From contig NZ_JAHXZR010000009.1 of assembly GCF_019740315.1 (NCBI RefSeq), positions 124,001 to 188,000 of the forward strand: 64,000 nucleotides of DNA, read 5' to 3'. The notes beneath the pieces were generated by a model that saw only the letters and a list, made by a program, of their open reading frames with translations, did no database searches and was not told the origin of the DNA. Source of the stretch: Oceanobacter mangrovi. Its GTDB lineage: Bacteria; Pseudomonadota; Gammaproteobacteria; Pseudomonadales; Oceanobacteraceae. Position numbers and translations under genes: made by a program. Of this stretch, positions 1 to 8,418 are shown one piece after another. Within the stretch, counting starts at the first letter, position 1; every line of letters begins with the position of its first letter.

Positions 1-11
1 AATCAGGGTGA

Positions 12-944
12 ATGCTCACCGGCAAGAACAATCCTTATTTTTTGCGCCATCAGGGCTTGCGACTGGTCGCCGGTTACAGCCTGGTAATGGCGTTGTCGCT
101 CGGCCTGTTGGCACTGGTTGACTGGATCGATTCGCAGTCTGGCAAGTCGCTGGGGGCTGCGGTCCTGGCTTTGATCATGGGCGTTTATGGCATTTATTTG
201 CTGTGGCGCGATCGACCGTTCGAAACCCGCTGGACTGAACGGGCGGTGGTGGTGGTATTGATCAGCTGGGCACTGACGGATGCCTTGATTCCGCCGGTCA
301 GTGCCCATGCCGCTTATTGGTTGCCTTTCTATCTGGTATTCGCTTTCAGCTGGCAGCAGGCCGCCAGGATCACGCTGATTTTTTCGGTGGTATTTGCCGG
401 GATATTATTGGCTGGCGATCTGGGGCTACGTGGTCAACTGCTGGTTACCTATTTGCTGACGGCGATGACGGCGCTTTGTCTGGGCTGGGTGAATGACCGT
501 GGTGATTCCTATCTGCAGGAGCAGCTGGGCAGTGATCCGCAAACCGGTACCTACACGGGTCAGCAGCTGGCCATTGATCTGGCCAAGGAAATCCGCCGTA
601 CCGATCGTCAGGCCAGTCGGCTGTTACTGGCCGTCGTGGTGATTCCGCAACGTTGGCAACAACTGCGACGCGACCAGTATCTGGCCCGACTGGAAAATCT
701 GGCGATCATTCTGAAAGCCTCGATTCTGCCGTTTCACACCATCTATAAACTCGACTCCAATGATTTCCTGGTCATGATGCCACATGGCAAGGGTGCCGAT
801 ATGCTGGCGCTGGAACAACGACTGCATCAGCAACTGGAAAAGGATGAAGAGATTCCTATCGTGGCACTGCATTACCAGGCAGATGATGATCTGGAAAGCC
901 TGATGGATCGAATTGAAGGGGCTTTACATGATTTCCGTAGCTGA
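12..944 (+). CDS. Membrane protein with degenerate GGDEF-like domain
   Basis: 310 residues. The N-terminal ~160 residues contain about six hydrophobic segments (roughly 15-38, 47-66, 76-95, 102-115, 118-138, 142-160), so it should sit in the inner membrane. From about residue 170 to the end it resembles a diguanylate cyclase domain: DPQTGTY at ~175 matches the D-x-LTG-x-x-N entry motif. The active-site loop, however, reads KLDSNDFLVMMP (~246) where GGDEF/GGEEF is expected, so c-di-GMP synthesis is unlikely. The in-frame codon just before the ATG is a stop, which fixes the start. The next gene overlaps its 3' end by 17 bases and has the same architecture. A signalling or c-di-GMP/GTP-sensing role is inferred only. 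Confidence 0.7.
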   Translation: MLTGKNNPYFLRHQGLRLVAGYSLVMALSLGLLALVDWIDSQSGKSLGAAVLALIMGVYGIYLLWRDRPFETRWTERAVVVVLISWALTDALIPPVSAHAAYWLPFYLVFAFSWQQAARITLIFSVVFAGILLAGDLGLRGQLLVTYLLTAMTALCLGWVNDRGDSYLQEQLGSDPQTGTYTGQQLAIDLAKEIRRTDRQASRLLLAVVVIPQRWQQLRRDQYLARLENLAIILKASILPFHTIYKLDSNDFLVMMPHGKGADMLALEQRLHQQLEKDEEIPIVALHYQADDDLESLMDRIEGALHDFRS

Positions 945-1908
945 GCGCCATGCCCGCAAGCCCTGGTTGCGGGCGATGCTATTGTTGTTCGCGGCGCTGG
1001 CGACGGCCTGGCTGACGCTGGAACATTTCTGGCTTGGTTATTACGACCGCGTGCTGTGGCAAATGACCGTAGTCGGCGTATTGCTGCTGGCAGCGGCGCT
1101 GGTGTGGATCCGGCGTTCCAAAGCCCATCAGGATCCGGTGGTGTTGCCAGCCTTGCTGGTCATGGCGCTGCCGGGATTGATGTCGATGGAAACCCTGCCA
1201 GCCCTGACGCTCCACAGTTTGCTGGTGCCTCCCTTGTTGGGATATTTCTGCCTGCGTGAAAAAATTGCCCATGCGTTGGCACTGGCGCTGGGGTGCATGC
1301 TTTTGCTGGCGGGGCTGGTGGTCTGGCCGATGGATATGGCACTGCGTTGTTTGCTGCAATACGTGATGATCACCGGGTCGGTGGCCTGTTATACCGTGAT
1401 GACCCGCCAGCGGGACGTGATTACCACGGTGGTGGCGTTACGGGACTGGGAGTCAACCGCCTACAACGGTCATCAGCTGGAAACGGTATTGGAGCGTGAG
1501 CTGTGCCGCAGTAACCATGTTGGCAAACCATTGTCGCTGATTGGTTTTCAGATTGATGATTTTGCCCAGTTGAAAGAGCAGGGCGATGCCCATGCCCTGG
1601 TGCAGGCGTTGCCGCGTTTTGTGGCGGCCATTCGTGAAGAGGTGCGGGCAGGCGACGAAGTGTTCCGGCTCCGAGATGACCTGTTTGTGTTGATGTTGCC
1701 AGGCTGTCCGGAAGATGGCTCCATCGTCTTGATGGAGCGTATTCGCCGTCATTTGTTGCATCTGGGCTGGCAGGACCTTGGCGAACTGTCGGTGATGACC
1801 ACCACGGTCACCAGTAACCCGGCGGAATCCGCCTACAATCTGCAGCGCCGTTTGATCACCCGTATGGCAAAACAGAAACGGGCGTCACTGCAGTCGCTGG
1901 CGTTCTGA
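928..1908 (+). CDS. Second membrane protein with degenerate GGDEF-like domain
   Basis: 326 residues from the ATG at 928, which has AAGGGG about 7 bases upstream; a TTG at 913 in the same frame is less likely. Hydrophobic helices fill the first ~150 residues. The C-terminal half matches a GGDEF fold in layout: WESTAYNGHQLE (~173) stands where D-x-LTG-x-x-N-R would be, and RLRDDLFVLMLPG (~247) stands where R-x-GGDEF-x-x-L-P would be. Catalytic and GTP-binding residues are therefore missing. It overlaps the preceding gene of the same design, suggesting tandem duplication, translational coupling and perhaps heteromer formation. Function is unknown. It converges on a small membrane gene 12 bases downstream. 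Confidence 0.7.
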   Translation: MISVAERHARKPWLRAMLLLFAALATAWLTLEHFWLGYYDRVLWQMTVVGVLLLAAALVWIRRSKAHQDPVVLPALLVMALPGLMSMETLPALTLHSLLVPPLLGYFCLREKIAHALALALGCMLLLAGLVVWPMDMALRCLLQYVMITGSVACYTVMTRQRDVITTVVALRDWESTAYNGHQLETVLERELCRSNHVGKPLSLIGFQIDDFAQLKEQGDAHALVQALPRFVAAIREEVRAGDEVFRLRDDLFVLMLPGCPEDGSIVLMERIRRHLLHLGWQDLGELSVMTTTVTSNPAESAYNLQRRLITRMAKQKRASLQSLAF

Positions 1909-1920
1909 TGCTGGCCGTTA

Positions 1921-2175
1921 TCAGTCTGGTGACTGGTAGCGGCTTTCCAGATAGTTGACGGTCTTGCGGGCTTCGTTGAGCTGGTAGGTCAAATCAGCAT
2001 TTTTCTGCAGCAGTTGCTGATTTTGCTGATGTTCGTTGTGATGCTGCTCGGCAATTTCATTGAGGCTTTTTTCGGCTTCCAGTACTTGCTGACGCCAGCG
2101 GCGTTCCAGCCATAATCCGGTGGCGGACCCGCCCAGCAATATTCCGGCGATCAGTGCAATCAAGGTGATCAGCAT
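1921..2175 (-). CDS. Small membrane-anchored coiled-coil protein
   Basis: 84 residues. One strongly hydrophobic N-terminal helix (residues 2-22, rich in Ile, Leu and Gly) is followed by a charged Gln/Glu/Asn-rich stretch (28-75) with heptad-like leucine spacing. This predicts a single-pass inner-membrane protein with a short cytoplasmic or periplasmic coiled coil. AGGAGAAAAAAT precedes the ATG, giving a good ribosome binding site. No family was recognised. It is convergent with the degenerate GGDEF gene. Small size and lack of motifs keep confidence moderate. Confidence 0.55.
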   Translation of the reverse strand: MLITLIALIAGILLGGSATGLWLERRWRQQVLEAEKSLNEIAEQHHNEHQQNQQLLQKNADLTYQLNEARKTVNYLESRYQSPD

Positions 2176-2362
2176 ATTTTTTCTCCTGCGATGATGTATC
2201 GACCAACCCGTTTATAAAAAACACCACTAACAGCAAAGCGGAATCCGGGACGCGGGTTGGTATGAGGCTGGGCAACATCATAGCGGATCACACCGGGCCG
2301 GGCTGAAATATTCACTGTCTGAATCTGTTACACTGCGGCGGATTTCAAGACAGGGGCTAGAT

Positions 2363-3385
2363 GTGACGATTTCTGAACTGGTGCGCCAGCGTGGCGCCAA
2401 CTTGTGCGTATTCGATATGGGCCGCCGTATTCAGCCGCTCGAAACCCGACTGTTCGAAGACATTGAGCAGCAGTCTTTCGCCTATCCATCCCCCTATCTC
2501 AAACATGCCTGGCTCGGTCTGCTGAGCTGGCATCCGGACAAGCCCGGTGATCATGCCATCTGGTTTCTGAAGCTGCCGTTAGACGAGCAGAATCTGCTGG
2601 ATGTGCAGGCGCGTGATGGTTTTGTGAATTACATTGGCCGCCGTTTGGCTGCCTCTGGACAGGATTCTGCCGAAGGCGAAGCGCCGTTCAGTTTCAAGCC
2701 CGATGCCAATCGGATGGCGTATTTCCATGCTTTGGCAGCGCGTCAGCTGGGGGCTGATAACAGCCGTTTCTATGTCACTACCCGGGGCTATCTGGCCGGC
2801 GACATGGGCTGGGATAACTGGCAACAGCTGGGGTTGCAGGGGTTGGCGGAAGTGGTTGCCAACATCAATCAGGACAACAACCAGCAGTTACTGGCCCGCG
2901 CCATGCCGTATTTGCCGGAGGTGCCGCTTAACGTGCTGTTGGGCTTTATGGAAAACATCGCACCAGATCAGCAGCTGACCAGTGCACTGAATGATCGCCT
3001 GGCGGCAGTGATTGAACAGGGGGCGACTGCTAATGTGCTGGCAGCCTTTGCCCGTGCGCTGTCGCACAGCGAAAACCTGCAACAGCGGCAGTTGTTGCTG
3101 GCAGCGATTCTGCGTCATCCGGCGGCTGTTCAGGTAGAACTGTTGGCCGCTCTCAGCAGTCGTTGCTGGGCGGATTTGGCTGGTGATCTATTACGGGATT
3201 TCCTCGAAGTGCTGGCCAATAACCAGGGTGGCGAGAATGTCTTTAATGCGCTGGTTGCCGACCTGATGACCTTGCCCGGCATGCGCCAGCGCATGCTCGA
3301 CTGTTTTGCCGCCGGGCAGCACAGTCCCAAACTGGATCAGGCGATTACCCGTATGCTGGGAATGGTACGAGGACGACCATCATGA
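2363..3385 (+). CDS. DUF3549 family protein
   Basis: 340 residues. The start is GTG at 2363, because the ATG two bases earlier is followed at once by a stop; AGGGG lies about 6 bases upstream. It looks like a soluble cytoplasmic protein without signal peptide or membrane helix. The N-terminal part (FDMGRRIQPL, SPYLKHAWLGLLSW, IWFLKLPLDEQNLL) matches my memory of DUF3549, a gammaproteobacterial family of unknown function. The C-terminal third is helical and leucine/alanine rich. It overlaps the ychJ-like gene by four bases (ATGA), so the two are probably co-translated. Function unknown. Confidence 0.7.
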   Translation: MTISELVRQRGANLCVFDMGRRIQPLETRLFEDIEQQSFAYPSPYLKHAWLGLLSWHPDKPGDHAIWFLKLPLDEQNLLDVQARDGFVNYIGRRLAASGQDSAEGEAPFSFKPDANRMAYFHALAARQLGADNSRFYVTTRGYLAGDMGWDNWQQLGLQGLAEVVANINQDNNQQLLARAMPYLPEVPLNVLLGFMENIAPDQQLTSALNDRLAAVIEQGATANVLAAFARALSHSENLQQRQLLLAAILRHPAAVQVELLAALSSRCWADLAGDLLRDFLEVLANNQGGENVFNALVADLMTLPGMRQRMLDCFAAGQHSPKLDQAITRMLGMVRGRPS

Positions 3386-3846
3386 CCGTGAATGCTGCCC
3401 AGGCCTGCCCGTGCGGATCTGGCAAAGCCTATCAGGATTGCTGCCAGCCGCTCCATCAGGGAGCGCTGGCCTCTTCGCCAGAGGCGTTGATGCGTTCGCG
3501 TTATGCTGCGTTTGTGCTGGGGCTGGAAGATTATCTGGCGCAAAGCTGGCACCCGGACACCCGTCCAGAAGGGCCCTACTGCAACCCGGGTACACGCTGG
3601 TTAAGGCTGGAGGTCGAAAACAGCAGCGCCGATGGTGATCAGGGCAGTGTCAGTTTTCGAGCCTGTTTCAGTGCCGATGGTCGTTTTCACCAGCTGGCTG
3701 AAACCTCCCGCTTCATCAAGCTGGATGGCCACTGGCGTTACCTGGACGGCGAAGCGCAATGGCAGACGTTGCAACCCGGGCGTAACGACAATTGCCCGTG
3801 CGGGTCTGGCAAAAAATTCAAAAATGCTGTAGCTGACGGATGTTAG
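3382..3846 (+). CDS. ychJ: YchJ-family SEC-C protein with apparent 3' frameshift
   Basis: 154 residues as read. The N-terminus has a SEC-C zinc motif (CPCGSGKAYQDCC, residues 9-21), followed by the YchJ core (ALMRSRYAAFVLG, residues ~35-47). The C-terminus starts a second SEC-C motif, CPCGSGKKFK, but then runs into NAVADGC and stops. If the A-run at 3820-3824 had six A instead of five, the same DNA would read KKCCS followed by a stop at 3834-3836, which is the normal SEC-C ending. A one-base deletion, or a sequencing error in the homopolymer, is therefore likely. SEC-C motifs bind zinc; the role of YchJ is not established. It is co-transcribed with the DUF3549 gene. Confidence 0.85.
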   Translation: MTVNAAQACPCGSGKAYQDCCQPLHQGALASSPEALMRSRYAAFVLGLEDYLAQSWHPDTRPEGPYCNPGTRWLRLEVENSSADGDQGSVSFRACFSADGRFHQLAETSRFIKLDGHWRYLDGEAQWQTLQPGRNDNCPCGSGKKFKNAVADGC

Positions 3847-3855
3847 AACGCTGGC

Positions 3856-4137
3856 TCAGCGTTCTTCCGTTGGTCGGGTGATGCCTTTCAGAATCATGCC
3901 CCAGGTCATAGCCAGAGCACCTATGGTAGCAACCAGCATCGACAGGTTGACCAGCAGGGGGTGACGGGCGTAATAACTGATCAGCTCAACCTTACCCGCT
4001 TCACAGGCACCGGTTTCAATCGAATAGGTCAGCCCTTGCTGGTCGCATTCGGTGATATGGGAAAGATCAAGACTGTAGACAATCAGCAGTAGTATGACGG
4101 GCAATACAAACGCAATTGATCCAATACGCATAACCAT
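3856..4137 (-). CDS. Small two-helix membrane protein
   Basis: 93 residues. There are two hydrophobic helices (~7-23 and ~62-83) separated by a polar loop with two cysteines (residues ~32 and ~45) that could form a periplasmic disulfide. AGGAGG lies 8 bases upstream of the first ATG, a strong ribosome binding site; a second ATG follows two codons later. The C-terminal tail is charged (TRPTEER). No family was recognised. Its 5' end overlaps the longest form of the divergent gene that follows. Confidence 0.55.
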   Translation of the reverse strand: MVMRIGSIAFVLPVILLLIVYSLDLSHITECDQQGLTYSIETGACEAGKVELISYYARHPLLVNLSMLVATIGALAMTWGMILKGITRPTEER

Positions 4138-4987
4138 TTGGCCAGCCTCCTGTGTAAATGCAGCGTTGCAATGGTGGTCTGGATTACGGCTGCTTGAGCA
4201 AGTAGTCCGACTGCTGCTGGTAGTAGTTCTGCTCGGCTGGTCGTTGTTGTTGCAGGCGGCGGAGCCAGAGTCCCACGAGCAGGAAATGGCAGCCTTGCAA
4301 CTGGATACGATTCAGCAATTACTTGAGCGCGGCGCATTATCACCGCCACAGCTGCCAAATGCCATGTTTGCGATTCAGTTCTATCTGCAACAGTGGCCGG
4401 ATGACTGGCGCATCTTGCCGTTGGCTTATCAATGGGCTGAAAGCCGCATGCAGCAGGCCGATCAGTATATCCAGCAGGGTGAGCGCGAAGCGGCCTTGCT
4501 GGCGTTGCAGCAATTATGGTGGATAACACCCCTGGCACCGGGGCTGGCCGATGTCCAACAAGCGTTCGAATTACAGCAGTTCTGGAACCAGCAGGCTGCT
4601 GCCGCCACTGTGCCGATTGGCAAACTGGTAACCACGGATGCGGTGTTGCTGGACGATGCCATTCACCGCGAATTTCGTTCTTCCATCGCTGACAACTCTC
4701 CGGCATTGGCCGAATTTCCGCTGGATGAGCAGGCGCTGAAAAAACGCGACAAAAATATCGAGCAGTCGTTAGAACCGGTTTGTGAGGCCATTATTGAACA
4801 GGGGGCTTCGGTGATTGTTTATGGCCAGAGTCGGCCTGATTACCGTTGGCTGATGGTGCGACTGACGCTGTGTGTGCGACGGCTGGATGGCGCTTTTCGG
4901 TTGCGTCACAGTTACCGGGAAGGCACGCCGGGAGAGAGTCGTATCAGTCTGCATCCTGCGCGGGATTATTCGCTACTGCCTGAATAG
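4094..4987 (+). CDS. Unrecognised protein with N-terminal signal or anchor segment
   Basis: Up to 297 residues. A hydrophobic segment (LLLVVVLLGWSLLLQAAEPE, about 40-59) looks like a signal peptide ending in QAA, so the true start is probably later than the ATG at 4094, which overlaps the divergent gene. TTG at 4166 is a candidate (273 residues), but neither start has a convincing ribosome binding site. The mature part is rich in Gln and Trp and helical (residues ~65-180). A more conserved-looking tail follows, with CEAIIEQGASVIVYGQSR and LCVRRLDGAFRLRHSYREG. Envelope location is inferred; no family or function recognised. Confidence 0.5.
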   Translation: MTGNTNAIDPIRITIWPASCVNAALQWWSGLRLLEQVVRLLLVVVLLGWSLLLQAAEPESHEQEMAALQLDTIQQLLERGALSPPQLPNAMFAIQFYLQQWPDDWRILPLAYQWAESRMQQADQYIQQGEREAALLALQQLWWITPLAPGLADVQQAFELQQFWNQQAAAATVPIGKLVTTDAVLLDDAIHREFRSSIADNSPALAEFPLDEQALKKRDKNIEQSLEPVCEAIIEQGASVIVYGQSRPDYRWLMVRLTLCVRRLDGAFRLRHSYREGTPGESRISLHPARDYSLLPE

Positions 4988-4997
4988 GTTGGCTGGA

Positions 4998-5028
4998 ACA
5001 CCTGTCCCACTGGGGATGGGACAGGTGT
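4998..5028. repeat. Perfect 11-bp inverted repeat between convergent genes
   Basis: ACACCTGTCCC (4998-5008) and GGGACAGGTGT (5018-5028) are perfectly complementary around a 9-base loop. An outer pair, GGTTGGC (4987-4993) and GCCAACC (5063-5069), encloses it. There is no T-tract, so it is not a textbook intrinsic terminator, but its position between two convergent genes suggests transcription termination or RNA protection. Confidence 0.6.
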
Positions 5029-5083
5029 GGGGCTTGGGGTTGTCGCAACGGCAAGCTATTCCGCCAACCCCGAACAGTTAAAA

Positions 5084-6598
5084 TCAGATTTCCTGCTTGC
5101 CGGTGATGGCATAGCGCATCAAGTGGTAAATCCAGTGTTGCTCCATGGTGCCGCCGAGCAAATGGGCATAAGGCCCGGCACCATAGATGGCAACGTCTTC
5201 ACCACCGTGGGTTTCGGACTCCAGTGGAATCAGCGCCTGTTGCTGGTAGTCCGGCTGCAGCGCGGTAGCTTCATCGACACCCGGACGTGGCATGCTGACG
5301 GCACCCGGGCCGTTGCGATAGTTCATTGAGGTGTAGCTTTGGCCGTCTTCCAGTAATTCCGGGGTGGTTTTCGGCAAGCCACGATCATCATTACCTTTCA
5401 CCACGCCATTGATGGGATTGCCACGGGTTGGGTAGCCCGCCAGCGTCAAGGTATGGCTGTGGTCAGCGGTGACCAGCAGCAAGGTGTTGCTGAGGTCGAC
5501 CTGGTTGATCAGCCAGTCCAGCGTCTGATGCAGTTCTTCGGTTTCCTTTAACGCCCGATAGCCATTGCCCGCGTGGTGAGCATGATCGATACGTCCGGCT
5601 TCGATCACCAGTGCGTAGCCATCGCTGTCCTGTGACAGGCGTTCGACAGCGGCCTGGGTCATGGTCAGCAGGCCGGGAATCTTGTCATCGCGTTCGTCAA
5701 CGTAGGGCAGATGAGAACCTGAGAACAGTCCCAGCCATTGGCCGTTTTTCATATTCGCCTGCTGCAGCTGTTGGGCATCGCTGACAAAATGATGACCAGG
5801 GCGTGCCAGCCAGTTGGCAGTGAGGTCCTGATCATCGGCGCGATATCCGCCTGTGGCTGCCGGTGTGAAGGCTTTCAGACCGCCGCCAAAGGCAACATCA
5901 AGATCGCTTGTAACCAGCTGGCTGGCAATGTCTGTACAGCCGTTAGCCTTTGCTTCTTCAGGCAGCTGGCTATCGGCTTCCCAATTCCGTTCCGGACCAT
6001 GGGCGTAGGTTGCTGCCGGTGTGGCGTGGGTGATGCGAGTGGTGGTGACCACGCCGGTCGCCTTGCCTTGTTGGTGAGCAAACTCAATCAGGCTGGTCAG
6101 TTCGGTGCCCTTGCTGCTGCCACAGTTGGCGCGTTCAGCCTGTGGGCTGACTGCAATCACGCCGGCACGGGTTTTGGTACCCGTCATTATGGCGCTCATG
6201 GTGCCTGCGGAATCCGGTGTTTGCTGATCGGTGTTGTAGGTTTTCACCAGTGCCGAATACGGCAGACTTTCAAAACTGAGGTGGAACTCTTCCCCCTTCA
6301 GCCCCAGTTGCTGGCCACTGAAAATTCGACCAGAGGTAAGGGAGGTGATGCCCATGCCATCGCCAATCACCAGAATCACGTTTTTGGCTTTGCCGGTGGT
6401 GGCTGTTTGCTGTTGGCGCTGATCGGCTTCACTGGCGCCCAGTTGATACCACTGGGTGGCTGATTGTGGGCTGCTAACGGCCGTCAGACCTGAGCTCAAC
6501 AAAGTCTCGGATGGGCCAGTAGTAGCACAGCCTGACAGCAGCACTGCCGTCGCGGTGGCGATAGCCAGGGACAGGCCGGTTTTTTGTACGAATGACAT
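5084..6598 (-). CDS. Alkaline phosphatase, lipoprotein form
   Basis: 504 residues. PhoA-superfamily phosphomonoesterase. A lipobox LLSGC puts the lipidated Cys at residue 24, predicting a membrane-anchored enzyme facing the periplasm or cell surface. Metal ligands and the nucleophile are in place: GDGMG (Asp80), TPDSAGT with catalytic Ser130, THATPAA (a His where E. coli PhoA has Asp153), EAGRIDHAHHAGN, TADHSH and THGGED. It should release phosphate from organic esters. It lies one base after the stop of a paralogous phosphatase, so the two form an operon. Phosphate-starvation control is expected from the family, but no convincing Pho box was seen. Confidence 0.9.
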   Translation of the reverse strand: MSFVQKTGLSLAIATATAVLLSGCATTGPSETLLSSGLTAVSSPQSATQWYQLGASEADQRQQQTATTGKAKNVILVIGDGMGITSLTSGRIFSGQQLGLKGEEFHLSFESLPYSALVKTYNTDQQTPDSAGTMSAIMTGTKTRAGVIAVSPQAERANCGSSKGTELTSLIEFAHQQGKATGVVTTTRITHATPAATYAHGPERNWEADSQLPEEAKANGCTDIASQLVTSDLDVAFGGGLKAFTPAATGGYRADDQDLTANWLARPGHHFVSDAQQLQQANMKNGQWLGLFSGSHLPYVDERDDKIPGLLTMTQAAVERLSQDSDGYALVIEAGRIDHAHHAGNGYRALKETEELHQTLDWLINQVDLSNTLLLVTADHSHTLTLAGYPTRGNPINGVVKGNDDRGLPKTTPELLEDGQSYTSMNYRNGPGAVSMPRPGVDEATALQPDYQQQALIPLESETHGGEDVAIYGAGPYAHLLGGTMEQHWIYHLMRYAITGKQEI

Positions 6599-6599
6599 G

Positions 6600-8144
6600 T
6601 TACAGGGCCTCTCCGTTGGTCGTTGCCAGGATGGTGGCTGGTGGATTCTCAGGTGATCGGGTGCTGAGCTGTAGTGCCCGGCTGGTCAGGTGGAAAATGC
6701 TGTGCTGTTCCAGCAAACCACGGAACCACTGGCTGCCGGGGCCTTTGGCGTGTAGTGCGACGTCGTCACTGCCATGGGTTTCGCTGCTGCGCAGCCCCAG
6801 AGCTGCTTGATGGAAATCCGGGTGGCCACAATCGACTTCGTCATCCCACGGAATCCGGCCCGGTTTGCGGGCGGCGTCATCGCTGCTGGTTGGGTCGACG
6901 GCATTGCCTCCGAGGCCATTGGCGTAACCCAGTGTGGTGTAGGGTGCGCCGTCGGTTGAGCGGCTGAGTTTGCCGGCGTTGCTGACCAGTCCGAGAATGC
7001 TGTTGCCGCGACCCGGATAACCGGCCATGGACAGTGTGTGGCTGTGGTCGGCGGTGACGACGATCAGGGTATCGGAATCATCGGTCAGGCGGTCGGCAAA
7101 TTCTGCCGCGTGAGCCATTTCGATAGTATCCGTCAGTGCTCGATAGGCGTTGCCAGCGTGGTTGGCGTGGTCGATACGAGCGCCTTCAACAACCAACACG
7201 TAACCCTTGTCTTGCCCACGAGTCTGCTGCTGTAACACCTGGATCGCGGCAAAGGTCATTTCGGTCAGGGATGGCTGGCTGTCGTCGCGGTCATGGGCAT
7301 AGGCCATGTGGCTACGGGCAAACAGGCCGAGAATCGGCGTGTTGGCATTCATGCCCAGCAGGTCATTTCGGCTCGCCAGATATTGGCCCTGGGGGTAACG
7401 TTTTTCGAAATCTGCGACCAGATCCGTGTCGGTGCGATTGCCGCCTTGCTGTTCGAGCTGGAAATTGCGGCGGCCGCCCCCCATGGCAACGTCGAGGCCG
7501 TTACCAAAACCTTCTTCAATCAATTGCCGGGCGATGTCGTGACAGCCATTGTTGACGGCTTCTTCGGAAAGATCGCTGTTGGCTTCCCAGTCGCGTTCAG
7601 AGGTGTGGGCGTAGGTTGCGGCTGGCGTCGCGTGGGTAATACGAGCGGTCGTCACCACGCCGGTCGCCATACCTTGTTGACTGGCGTATTCAAGCAAGGT
7701 TGTCAGCGCCTGTTTGTCACTGCCCTGGCAGGTGGCTCGCAGTTGTTCTGGCGCCACTGCAATCATGCCTGCGCGGGTTTTGACGCCGGTCATAATGGCG
7801 CTCATGGTGCCTGCAGAGTCTGGCGTTTGCTGGTTGGTATTGTAGGTTTTCACCAGCGCTGAATAGGGAAAGCGTTCGAACGAGAGGAAGTTTTCTTCGC
7901 CGGTCTTGCCTTGTTGCTGGCCATCCAGAATGCGTGCGGCGGTGAGGGTTGTCACACTCATGCCATCACCGAGGAACAGAATCAGGTTGCGGGCTTGCTG
8001 GCCTGGCAACTGGCTGTTCAGCTGATGGGCAAGCCAGGCCTGGCCTTGTTGATAGTCGGGTTCATCGGCAGCAAACGCAGCCGGGCTGATCAGGTTGGCG
8101 GTCATGGCCAGAGCACCAAGGCTCTTCAAGACAAGGCGTTGCAT
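6600..8144 (-). CDS. Alkaline phosphatase, periplasmic form
   Basis: 514 residues. A Sec signal peptide with likely cleavage after AFA (residue 25) indicates a soluble periplasmic enzyme. PhoA-family metal and catalytic motifs are complete: LGDGMS (Asp60), TPDSAGT (nucleophile Ser110), THATPAA, EGARIDHANHAGN, TADHSH, THGSDD. It is the first gene of a two-gene operon with a lipoprotein paralogue that begins next to its stop codon. Compared with that paralogue it carries an extra segment before the last metal His (~415-445, including DEVDCGHPDF). Two enzymes held at different envelope sites suggests investment in scavenging organic phosphate. Confidence 0.9.
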   Translation of the reverse strand: MQRLVLKSLGALAMTANLISPAAFAADEPDYQQGQAWLAHQLNSQLPGQQARNLILFLGDGMSVTTLTAARILDGQQQGKTGEENFLSFERFPYSALVKTYNTNQQTPDSAGTMSAIMTGVKTRAGMIAVAPEQLRATCQGSDKQALTTLLEYASQQGMATGVVTTARITHATPAATYAHTSERDWEANSDLSEEAVNNGCHDIARQLIEEGFGNGLDVAMGGGRRNFQLEQQGGNRTDTDLVADFEKRYPQGQYLASRNDLLGMNANTPILGLFARSHMAYAHDRDDSQPSLTEMTFAAIQVLQQQTRGQDKGYVLVVEGARIDHANHAGNAYRALTDTIEMAHAAEFADRLTDDSDTLIVVTADHSHTLSMAGYPGRGNSILGLVSNAGKLSRSTDGAPYTTLGYANGLGGNAVDPTSSDDAARKPGRIPWDDEVDCGHPDFHQAALGLRSSETHGSDDVALHAKGPGSQWFRGLLEQHSIFHLTSRALQLSTRSPENPPATILATTNGEAL

Positions 8145-8373
8145 GGGAACTTCTCGTCGATTTCAGGTTCAGGGGGAAGGTTGTTTTACAGCGGCGCCAG
8201 TCTATTGGTTCGGTTTGGCGGTCTCCAGTCGAGCTGAAATGGGACTGTCATAAAAAGGGTCAATCTGGCTCAAACAGCTGTCTGTAAACCGATGGTAAAG
8301 CTGCATGAGTGGCATTGGTATGACAAGCCTGACGGTTCGCCGGGCCATTCGCTGCAAAATTTCATAGTCGTGA

Positions 8374-8379
8374 TACAAT
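8374..8379 (+). promoter_or_regulatory. Possible -10 element for dacA
   Basis: TACAAT lies 40 bases upstream of the dacA ATG, inside the 274-base gap shared with the divergent phosphatase operon. No good -35 hexamer is found at 16-18 bases. The rest of the gap shows no gene. Confidence 0.35.
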
Positions 8380-8418
8380 GCGCGGCTTTCACATTCCAAC
8401 CAGTGACACGTTGAAGCG

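Noticed and set aside
8245-8263. Pho box upstream of the phosphatase operon
   Set aside because: CTGTCAT is a perfect half-site, but the second half (GGGTCAA) matches poorly and the spacing is 12 rather than 11 bases; orientation is also opposite to the operon.
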